This document shows, in pieces, positions 6,642 to 12,386 of a stretch of DNA of 12,386 nucleotides; the first letter of the stretch is position 1, and each line of letters opens with the position of its first letter. The stretch lies in contig CAXIAD010000078.1 in the NCBI GenBank assembly GCA_964021645.1, positions 1 to 12,386 on the forward strand. Direction: 5' to 3'. The notes beneath the pieces were generated by a model. The model ran no database searches and was not told the DNA's origin. It saw only the letters and a list, made by a program, of their open reading frames with translations. This stretch comes from CANLDA01 sp964021645 (GTDB taxonomy: Bacteria > Pseudomonadota > Alphaproteobacteria > Rhodobacterales > Rhodobacteraceae). Position numbers and translations under genes: made by a program.

Positions 6642-6701
6642 TCAAGTGAGTAGGCAAAAAACACCCGCGACAAGCGGCAGAAAATATAGGCGGACAGCTC
6701 T

Positions 6702-8342
6702 ATGACACTTAATCTGATGATGCCAGGACATGACGATCTGAAGCCACGTATCACCGTGTTCGGTGTCGGCGGCGCAGGCGGCAACGCGGTTAACAACATG
6801 ATCGCGAAGGAACTGTTGGGCGTTGAATTCGTCGTGGCGAACACAGACGCACAAGCGCTACAGCAAAGCAATTCTGAAGCGCGGGTCCAGTTGGGTGTCA
6901 AAGTCACCGAAGGTCTGGGTGCAGGCGCACGTCCCACAGTCGGCGCAGCCGCCGCAGAAGAGAGCATCGAGCAAATCGTTGATCATCTAGCGGGCGCGCA
7001 CATGTGCTTTATTACGGCTGGTATGGGTGGGGGTACTGGGACAGGCGCTGCACCAATCATCGCACAAGCCGCGCGCGAACTTGGTGTCTTGACGGTTGGT
7101 GTTGTCACCAAGCCTTTCCAGTTTGAGGGCGCGCGCCGGATGAAACAGGCCGAGGAGGGTGTTGAAGCCCTGCAAAAGGTCGTTGATACACTCATCATTA
7201 TTCCTAATCAAAACCTATTCCGCTTGGCCAATGAAAAGACCACCTTCACCGAGGCATTCTCGATGGCGGACGATGTTCTGTATCAGGGCGTTAAAGGTGT
7301 GACTGATTTGATGGTACGTCCGGGCCTGATCAATCTCGACTTTGCTGATGTTCGCGCCGTGATGGACGAAATGGGCAAGGCGATGATGGGTACTGGCGAA
7401 GCCGTCGGTGAAGATCGCGCTGTTCAAGCCGCAGAAAAAGCCATCGCTAACCCGCTGCTGGATGAAATCAGCCTGCGCGGAGCAAAGGGCGTTCTGATCA
7501 ACATCACCGGTGGTCACGACCTAACTTTGTTTGAACTTGACGAAGCGGCGAACCGTATTCGTGAAGAAGTTGACCAAGAAGCTAACATCATTGTTGGGTC
7601 AACTTTGGATACAGACCTAGAAGGTGGCATGCGCGTTTCGGTTGTTGCCACAGGTATTGACGCGGTTGATGTGCAGATGGATATGCCTGTACCGCGCCGC
7701 AAAATGTCTGAACCATTGAAACAACATGTAAGTGCAGAAGACACTCCTGCGCCTGTTGCCGCTCCCGTTACACAAAGAACTGTTGCAGCAGCACCGATTG
7801 CTGAACCAACCTTTCAAGAACCTTCGCTTTTTGGTGAGCTAGATGTTCAGCGCGCTGCGGCGGAAGAGCAAATGGAAGACATTTTTGAAGATCCACGTGC
7901 TGCTGTTGAAAATGATGTTCCCGCGCCGGCTTATCAGCCTCGGGTTGCACAGTTCCAACCTCAACAGGACAACATGTATGAGGCAACGCCTGATGCATTC
8001 GTAGCACCACGTGCACCAGCACCGGGCACGCCATCACCTGAAGCTATGCAGCGCCTTAAGGCTGCCGTTGGCAAAAGCCAGCAGAGCCCAGTACAACAAG
8101 CAGCTGTTGTGCCTGCGGTTAAAGCGGAAGAAGAACGCCCACGTTTTGGCATTAACTCTCTGATCAACCGTATGACAGGCCATTCGCAAGAAGCAGCCCC
8201 GGCGGCGGCAACGCCACAACCGGCAGCGCGTCAAATGCGCCAGCAACCAAGTTTGCAGGCCGCTCCGGTGCAGGAGCAGGAAATGGAACAAGATCAGGAA
8301 CGTATCGAGATTCCGGCGTTTCTCCGCCGTCAAGCCAACTGA
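6702..8342 (+). CDS. ftsZ: Cell division protein FtsZ
   Basis: FtsZ is the tubulin-like GTPase that forms the cytokinetic ring. The 546-residue product starts at ATG 6702, with AGGCGGA at 6688-6694 as ribosome-binding site. Motifs are ITVFGVGGAGGNAVNNM (17-33), ANTDAQAL (46-53), the tubulin signature GMGGGTGTGAAP (107-118), FEGARR (141-146) and the T7 synergy loop NLDFADVRAVM (211-221), in which D213 and D216 correspond to the catalytic aspartates. The GTPase core ends near residue 325. A linker of about 200 residues follows, rich in Pro, Ala and Gln, holding a conserved-looking PRFGINSLINRMTG (480-493). The tail IEIPAFLRRQAN (535-546) is the conserved peptide that binds FtsA and other partners. 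E. coli FtsZ is only 383 residues; long linkers are usual in alphaproteobacteria. Codon use looks richer in C-ending codons than neighbours, fitting high expression. Confidence 0.98.
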   Translation: MTLNLMMPGHDDLKPRITVFGVGGAGGNAVNNMIAKELLGVEFVVANTDAQALQQSNSEARVQLGVKVTEGLGAGARPTVGAAAAEESIEQIVDHLAGAHMCFITAGMGGGTGTGAAPIIAQAARELGVLTVGVVTKPFQFEGARRMKQAEEGVEALQKVVDTLIIIPNQNLFRLANEKTTFTEAFSMADDVLYQGVKGVTDLMVRPGLINLDFADVRAVMDEMGKAMMGTGEAVGEDRAVQAAEKAIANPLLDEISLRGAKGVLINITGGHDLTLFELDEAANRIREEVDQEANIIVGSTLDTDLEGGMRVSVVATGIDAVDVQMDMPVPRRKMSEPLKQHVSAEDTPAPVAAPVTQRTVAAAPIAEPTFQEPSLFGELDVQRAAAEEQMEDIFEDPRAAVENDVPAPAYQPRVAQFQPQQDNMYEATPDAFVAPRAPAPGTPSPEAMQRLKAAVGKSQQSPVQQAAVVPAVKAEEERPRFGINSLINRMTGHSQEAAPAAATPQPAARQMRQQPSLQAAPVQEQEMEQDQERIEIPAFLRRQAN

Positions 8343-8363
8343 TCAACCATAAGTCTTGAAATT

Positions 8364-8390
8364 AAAGGCCGCCCGTTGGGCGGCTTTTTT
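8364..8390 (+). terminator. Rho-independent terminator after ftsZ
   Basis: GCCGCCC (8368-8374), loop GTT and GGGCGGC (8378-8384) form a perfect 7-bp GC stem, followed at once by six T (8385-8390) and preceded by AAA. It lies 25 bases after the ftsZ stop. This is the clearest terminator in the window and marks the end of the ftsZ transcript, so lpxC is expected to have a separate promoter. Confidence 0.93.
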
Positions 8391-8555
8391 CGTTTGTATT
8401 CAAGCCACTATTTGTATCTGAGCAGAGAGTTGCCGATAGGATTTTGCCGTGTTTCAGTCCGTTACAAAGATTGAATTGAGCTATTCCACCTAACCGACTA
8501 GTCAAATCCCACGACACCAACGCATATGTGTCTGGCGACTATTTTGGGGTTCCTC

Positions 8556-9476
8556 TTGCAGAATACTGTAAAATCTACTGTTCGGTTCTCGGGCGTCGGC
8601 TTGCATTCAGGGCAAGCTGTCAGTCTGTCGATTCATCCGGCCTCCGCCGATTATGGGGTTTGGTTTCGTAGAACAGATATTTTGCTTGGTGATGCGATGG
8701 TTCCGGCTCGCTGGGATCTGGCGGAGCATACGCCTCTGTGCACCCGGATCGTGAATGCCGCCGGGGTTAGTATATCAACCGTTGAACACATCATGGCTGC
8801 CTTAACTGGTTGCGGCGTGCATAACGCGCTGATCGAAATTGACGGACCGGAAGTCCCGGTTTTGGATGGGAGCTCTGCCGAATTTGTTCGCGGAATTTTG
8901 GATCGTGGCGTTCAGGCATTGTCCAATCCAGTGCGCGCAATTGAAGTCCTGATGCCTGTGTCCGTGTCGCGAGACGAAGCATGGGCTCGACTGGAGCCTG
9001 CGGATACGCTGAAAATTGATTTTCAGATTGAATTTGATGATGCCGCCATCGGTGTTCAAAAGAAAACACTGAACATGGCCAACGGTAGCTTTGTCCGTGA
9101 GTTGTGCGATAGCCGCACATTTTGCCGCAAAGCCGATATTGATATGATGCATGCCAAAGGCTTGGCCTTGGGTGGAACGCTTGACAACGCTGTGGTTGTT
9201 GATGGCGCTGAGGTGCTTAGCCCCGGAGGCCTGCGTCACAGTGATGAAGCTGTACGTCACAAGATGCTGGATGCGCTTGGTGATCTTAGTCTCGCTGGGG
9301 CACCTATTTTGGGTTTGTACACTGGGTTTCGTGCCGGACATACGCTGACAAATATGTTGCTTCGCAAGATGTTTGTAACGCCTGGTGCGTTTAAAATTAT
9401 CGAATGCGATGCGGCTACGGCAGCTCGTTTGCCCGGTGTGGGCGTCCATCGCGCGGAAATTCCTGCCGTCGCTTAA
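8556..9476 (+). CDS. lpxC: UDP-3-O-acyl-N-acetylglucosamine deacetylase
   Basis: LpxC is the zinc-dependent cytoplasmic deacetylase that commits UDP-3-O-acyl-GlcNAc to lipid A synthesis. Motifs counted from TTG 8556 (306 residues) are QNTVKSTVRFSGVGLHSG (2-19), STVEHIMAALTGCGVHNALIEIDGPEVPVLDGSS (74-107) with E77 and the zinc ligand H78, HSDEAVRHKMLDALGDL (228-244) with zinc ligands H235 and D239, and GFRAGHTLTNMLLRKMF (257-273) with the active-site histidine H262. An ATG at 8526 in the same frame would add ten residues (MCLATILGFL). I prefer TTG 8556 because MQNT... aligns with the usual LpxC N-terminus and GGGG at 8546-8549 is 6 bases upstream; the ATG has no ribosome-binding site. A 213-base gap with the ftsZ terminator precedes it, and no clear promoter is visible there. 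Confidence 0.96.
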   Translation: MQNTVKSTVRFSGVGLHSGQAVSLSIHPASADYGVWFRRTDILLGDAMVPARWDLAEHTPLCTRIVNAAGVSISTVEHIMAALTGCGVHNALIEIDGPEVPVLDGSSAEFVRGILDRGVQALSNPVRAIEVLMPVSVSRDEAWARLEPADTLKIDFQIEFDDAAIGVQKKTLNMANGSFVRELCDSRTFCRKADIDMMHAKGLALGGTLDNAVVVDGAEVLSPGGLRHSDEAVRHKMLDALGDLSLAGAPILGLYTGFRAGHTLTNMLLRKMFVTPGAFKIIECDAATAARLPGVGVHRAEIPAVA

Positions 9477-9486
9477 CGCTGACTTA

Positions 9487-9512
9487 GCAAAAACGTGCCA
9501 AAGGCGTTTTGC
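9487..9512. repeat. Imperfect inverted repeat downstream of lpxC
   Basis: GCAAAAACG (9487-9495) and CGTTTTGC (9505-9512) pair with one bulged A around the loop TGCCAAAGG. It lies 10 bases after the lpxC stop. The arm ends in four T then GC, so it is at best a weak terminator. A second small hairpin, GCGGG...CCCGC (9547-9562), lies further on, before the bamD ribosome-binding site. Confidence 0.4.
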
Positions 9513-9586
9513 ACCGGAATTTTATGTGCTAACAGCTTGGACAAGAGCGGGCAAAGCCCCGCAGTCCTGACTAGAGGTTGAGCAGC

Positions 9587-10441
9587 ATGACAGTCGGCAA
9601 AATCCGATCCAAACTGGTAGGCGCAGCGTTTCTGAGCTTAGCCTTGGCCGCATGTGGCGGCGGCACATCCGACAAAGTACGTCGCGGCCAGATTCCAATG
9701 GAAAGTTTCAGCGCGGAACAAATATTTGAACGGGCTGAGTACGAACTGGGTAATAATCGCAGTGAAGATGCGGCATTTTATTTCTCGGAGATAGAACGCC
9801 TATATCCGTATTCTGAATTGGCCAGACGTTCATTGATCATGCAAGCCTTTGCCTTCCACAAGGGCAAGGACTATGAGAACAGTCGTTCCGCTGCGCAGAG
9901 ATTTATTGATTTTTATCCGGCAGACGATGACGCTGCTTATGCTCAGTATTTGCTTGCACTAAGTTACTACGATCAAATCGACGAAGTCGGGCGTGATCAG
10001 GGGCTGACATTTCAAGCGTTGCAATCTTTGCGCAAAGTGATCGAAACCTATCCCGACAGTGAATATGCACGCACAGCCAAACTGAAGTTTGACCTAGCCT
10101 TTGACCACTTGGCTGCCAAAGAAATGGAAGTCGGGCGATATTATTTGAAGCGGGATCACTTCGCAGCAGCAATTAACCGTTTCCGGGTCGTTGTTGAGGA
10201 TTTTCAGACCACAACGAACACGCCAGAAGCATTACATAGGTTGGTGGAATCTTACTTGGCACTGGGCTTAACTGACGAAGCACAAACAGCTGGTGCGATT
10301 CTTGGTCATAACTATCAGGCGACCGAATGGTACGAAGACAGTTATAAGTTGCTAACCGGACGCGGGCTTGAGTTGAAACCAAAAGGCAGAAACTGGTTGT
10401 CCACCATCTATAGACAGACGGTCAAAGGCGAGTGGCTGTAA
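9587..10441 (+). CDS. bamD: Outer membrane assembly lipoprotein BamD (ComL/YfiO family)
   Basis: BamD is an essential lipoprotein of the BAM complex; anchored in the outer membrane and facing the periplasm, it binds BamA and helps fold beta-barrel proteins. From ATG 9587 it has 284 residues. A lipoprotein signal peptide (MTVGKIRSK, hydrophobic 10-22) ends in the lipobox LAAC with acylated C23. Tetratricopeptide-like repeats follow, beginning at FERAEYELGNNRSEDAAFYFSEIERLYPYSELARRSLIMQAF and continuing through DYENSRSAAQRFIDFYP, SLRKVIETYPDSEYARTAK, YYLKRDHFAAAINRFRVVVEDF and EALHRLVESYLALGLTDEAQ. The order lpxC-bamD-recN agrees with alphaproteobacterial practice. AGAGG (9573-9577) is 9 bases before the ATG. 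An in-frame TTG at 9578 touches that ribosome-binding site, so it is unlikely as a start. Confidence 0.95.
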   Translation: MTVGKIRSKLVGAAFLSLALAACGGGTSDKVRRGQIPMESFSAEQIFERAEYELGNNRSEDAAFYFSEIERLYPYSELARRSLIMQAFAFHKGKDYENSRSAAQRFIDFYPADDDAAYAQYLLALSYYDQIDEVGRDQGLTFQALQSLRKVIETYPDSEYARTAKLKFDLAFDHLAAKEMEVGRYYLKRDHFAAAINRFRVVVEDFQTTTNTPEALHRLVESYLALGLTDEAQTAGAILGHNYQATEWYEDSYKLLTGRGLELKPKGRNWLSTIYRQTVKGEWL

Positions 10442-10483
10442 TAATTGAAACAGCGCAGTGGCGCGTTTTACGGGTGACACAGA

Positions 10484-12136
10484 ATGCTGCGCTCGCTTGA
10501 CATAAGAGACATGTTAATCATCGACCGGCTGGAATTAAGTTTCCAGCCGGGTTTGAATGTTTTGACAGGGGAAACTGGTGCCGGGAAATCTATCTTATTG
10601 GATTCACTGGGATTTGTGCTTGGCTGGCGCGGGCGTGCAGAATTGGTGCGCAGCGGAGCAGAGCAGGGCGAAGTTATTGCCGAGTTTGATTTGCCCGATG
10701 ATCATCCCGCGCACGTAATTCTTGAGGATGCCGGCCTGCCTGGTGGGCGGGAACTGTTGTTGCGCCGCATCAATGGGCGTGATGGGCGCAAGACTGCGTG
10801 GGTCAATGATCGCAGATGTTCGGGTGAGGCATTGCGCGCGCTGTCAGAAACATTGATCGAACTGCATGGGCAGAACGATGATCGTGGATTGCTAAACCCC
10901 AAAGGGCACCGTGATTTGCTGGACACATTTGGCGTGCTAGCTGCGTCAAAGGCAGAAGTGCGTGCGGCATGGCAGGCATGGGCACGAGCGCGCAAAAGCC
11001 TTGCAGCGGCAGAGGCCGTAGTCGCGGCGGTGCGGGCCGAAGAAGAATTTCTACGCCATGCCACAGAGGAATTGGATGCGTTGGATCCACAGCCGGGTGA
11101 AGAGGCCGAGTTGGATCAAAGCCGCCGGGTCATGCAAGGGGCCGAGCGTATTCGCGATGACGTTGGGCGCGCGCACGCGGCGATGAGCGGTAACGGTGCC
11201 GAGCGCGCCATTGGGGATGCGCTTAAATGGCTTGAGGGTGCCGCAGGGGGTGCGAATTCTCAATTGGATGCGCCAATCGCGGCTCTTGGGCGTGCCTTGG
11301 CAGAGCTAGACGAGGCCGCCGATGGTGTGGTCAGATGTCTGGAAGTGTTAGATTTCAACCCGCTTGAACTGGAATCTGCTGAGGAGCGATTGTTTGCGAT
11401 CCGTGCGATGGCACGTAAACATGGTGTCGCGGCAGATGATCTTGGTACGTTCGCAGCTGATTTACGCATAAAATTGACGACTTTGGATGAGGGCGAGGCT
11501 GATCTGGCTGAGCTATCGGGTGAGGTGCGGGATGCCGAAGCAGCGTATGATGTTTTAGCGCAGCGGTTGAGTGATGCACGGCGCGCCGCAGCAGCACGTC
11601 TAGATGCAATGGTCAGTGCCGAGCTTGCCCCGCTCAAAATGGAACGCGCGGTCTTTGAAACCGTATTTGAAATCGGTGAAGCGGGGCCTGATGGGCGTGA
11701 TGCGGTTACTTTTAGTGTAGCAACAAATCCAGGGGCACCAGCGGGCCCCTTAGGTAAGATCGCCTCTGGTGGGGAGTTGAGCCGTTTCCTGTTGGCATTG
11801 AAGGTGTGCTTAAGTCATGAACAGGCTGGCGTCACCATGATATTCGATGAGATTGACCGCGGTGTCGGAGGGGCAACTGCGGACGCCGTCGGGCGTAGGT
11901 TGGCAGCACTTGCTTCAGATGGCGGGCAAGTTTTGGTTGTCACGCATTCGCCGCAAGTTGCCGCATTAGGCGCACATCATTGGCAAGTCGCCAAGCGGGT
12001 TGAGGATGGGCAAACCCTATCAGAAGTGGTTGCGCTGGACGCGACGGCCCGCATAGATGAGATAGCGCGGATGCTGGCAGGGGATACAATAACCGAAGAA
12101 GCACGAGCTGCGGCACGGTCACTATTGGCAGGGTGA
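10484..12136 (+). CDS. recN: DNA repair protein RecN
   Basis: RecN is an SMC-like ATPase that acts early in recombinational repair of double-strand breaks. The 550-residue product has Walker A GETGAGKS (29-36) after the N-terminal MLRSLDIRDMLIIDRLELSFQPGLNVLTG, ELHGQND (126-132), and long Ala/Glu/Arg-rich coiled-coil arms (about 150-215 and 335-385). Between them lies FNPLELESAEERLFAIRAMARKHG (291-314), a conserved RecN segment. The C-terminal half has the ABC signature SGGELSR (428-434), Walker B MIFDEID (452-458), DRGVGGATADAVGRRL and the switch histidine in THSPQVAALG (487-496). The length is normal. The gap to bamD is 42 bases with a weak GGGTGA before the ATG, so co-transcription with bamD is likely. 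No SOS (LexA) box of the GTTC-N7-GTTC alphaproteobacterial type is seen directly upstream. Confidence 0.97.
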   Translation: MLRSLDIRDMLIIDRLELSFQPGLNVLTGETGAGKSILLDSLGFVLGWRGRAELVRSGAEQGEVIAEFDLPDDHPAHVILEDAGLPGGRELLLRRINGRDGRKTAWVNDRRCSGEALRALSETLIELHGQNDDRGLLNPKGHRDLLDTFGVLAASKAEVRAAWQAWARARKSLAAAEAVVAAVRAEEEFLRHATEELDALDPQPGEEAELDQSRRVMQGAERIRDDVGRAHAAMSGNGAERAIGDALKWLEGAAGGANSQLDAPIAALGRALAELDEAADGVVRCLEVLDFNPLELESAEERLFAIRAMARKHGVAADDLGTFAADLRIKLTTLDEGEADLAELSGEVRDAEAAYDVLAQRLSDARRAAAARLDAMVSAELAPLKMERAVFETVFEIGEAGPDGRDAVTFSVATNPGAPAGPLGKIASGGELSRFLLALKVCLSHEQAGVTMIFDEIDRGVGGATADAVGRRLAALASDGGQVLVVTHSPQVAALGAHHWQVAKRVEDGQTLSEVVALDATARIDEIARMLAGDTITEEARAAARSLLAG

Positions 12137-12165
12137 CGTCTGCGCTACGAGGGTTGTTAAGCGGA

Positions 12166-12181
12166 ATGCGCGAGTGCGCAT
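12166..12181 (+). repeat. Hairpin downstream of recN
   Basis: ATGCGC (12166-12171) and GCGCAT (12176-12181) are perfect 6-base arms around GAGT, 30 bases after the recN stop. What follows, GCTGAATTATTTGG, is only moderately T-rich, so intrinsic termination is possible but weak. No other structure of this strength is visible in the 250 bases after recN. Confidence 0.4.
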
Positions 12182-12350
12182 GCTGAATTATTTGGACAGT
12201 ACCAGCCGCACGCGTACCTGATGATCGGATGTTGCATTCGGGTGCACCATTAATCGGCATCGAATGTTGGCATTCCTGTTGAGGCGTTTTGATCTAGATC
12301 GTAGGTTGGGAAAGATGAGCCGTGATTGATTAACTCAACGTATTAAAAAT

Positions 12351-12386
12351 TTAACGGCGAACCATTTGTTCAATTACTTCGCGAAA
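12351..12386 (-). CDS. Possible C-terminal end of a converging gene (last 11 codons)
   Basis: Read on the minus strand from the window edge, bases 12386 to 12351 give F-R-E-V-I-E-Q-M-V-R-R and then a TAA stop. The charged, helix-like composition is what a protein C-terminus often looks like, and the sequence after the stop is AT-rich. The evidence is very thin: eleven codons open by chance are common. If real, it would converge on recN. The product cannot be named. The alternative is that this is simply intergenic or upstream sequence of a + strand gene beyond the edge. Confidence 0.2.
   Translation of the reverse strand, partial: FREVIEQMVRR

Larger units (their letters stand above)
6295..6701. 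other. 407-base non-coding region between ftsA and ftsZ
   Basis: No credible gene lies here; open frames are under 20 codons and lack ribosome-binding sites at proper spacing. The region holds the palindrome at 6329-6344, an ACCAC/GTGGT hairpin (6414-6430), three copies of GTGTCAG (6509-6515, 6566-6572, 6624-6630), and an interrupted inverted repeat GGAAA...TTTCC (6572-6599) enclosing ACCA...TGGT. A candidate promoter near 6612-6641 follows. The length is notable because the preceding genes overlap. It implies that ftsZ has its own control in addition to any read-through from ftsQA. Confidence 0.7.

Noticed and set aside
8802..9449. Long open frame on the minus strand (215 codons) opposite lpxC
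   Set aside because: It lies wholly inside lpxC, whose zinc-binding motifs are intact on the + strand. The minus-strand product shows no recognisable domain, and it is a shadow of codon bias.
12330..12355. CtrA-like TTAA repeats near the window end
   Set aside because: The TTAA/TTAAC words are separated by 9 and 4 bases instead of 7, so they do not form the CtrA full site. This is ordinary AT-rich sequence.
1..12386. CRISPR arrays, insertion sequences, prophage genes, tRNA or rRNA genes
   Set aside because: No repeated spacer pattern, transposase motif, terminal repeats, tRNA cloverleaf or rRNA-like stretch was seen. The dcw gene order is intact, with no sign of insertion.

Overview
This window is the 3' half of a division and cell wall (dcw) cluster, followed by outer-membrane biogenesis and DNA-repair genes, from an alphaproteobacterium. 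It is most likely a member of the Rhodobacteraceae (Roseobacter group). The evidence is the gene order murG-murC-DUF2484-murB-ddl-ftsQ-ftsA-ftsZ-lpxC-bamD-recN, the small DUF2484 membrane protein between murC and murB, the long Pro/Ala/Gln-rich FtsZ linker, and characteristic N-termini (FtsZ MTLNLMMPG; FtsA MIELYETQRAMRNMRKAAMQRG). Base composition looks only moderately GC-rich, below many relatives, but I did not compute it. The genus cannot be fixed from the sequence alone.

Layout: every confident gene is on the + strand. Positions 1-2980 hold the end of murG, overlapping murC by ATGA, then DUF2484 and murB (lipid II synthesis and UDP-MurNAc formation). Positions 2981-3165 are a regulatory gap with a perfect TTAA-N7-TTAAC CtrA-type box and three small hairpins. 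Positions 3166-6294 hold ddl, ftsQ and ftsA with overlapping ends, so they are almost certainly one transcript. Positions 6295-6701 are a 407-base non-coding stretch before ftsZ with a 16-bp palindrome, a heptamer repeated three times at about 57-base spacing, and a candidate promoter containing a GANTC site. ftsZ (6702-8342) ends at a strong intrinsic terminator. lpxC, bamD and recN follow with their own gaps. The last 250 bases hold no supported + strand gene, but may include the last 11 codons of a converging gene.

Together the genes make cytoplasmic peptidoglycan precursors (MurB, MurC, Ddl, MurG), build the early divisome (FtsZ ring, FtsA membrane tether, FtsQ periplasmic scaffold), commit lipid A synthesis (LpxC), assemble outer-membrane proteins (BamD) and repair double-strand breaks (RecN).

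I found no undescribed defence, mobile or metabolic system. The coding content is conserved housekeeping. The points worth a second look are regulatory: the CtrA-type box before ddl-ftsQA, the structured leader after it, the complex ftsZ upstream region, and the possible break in synteny after recN.
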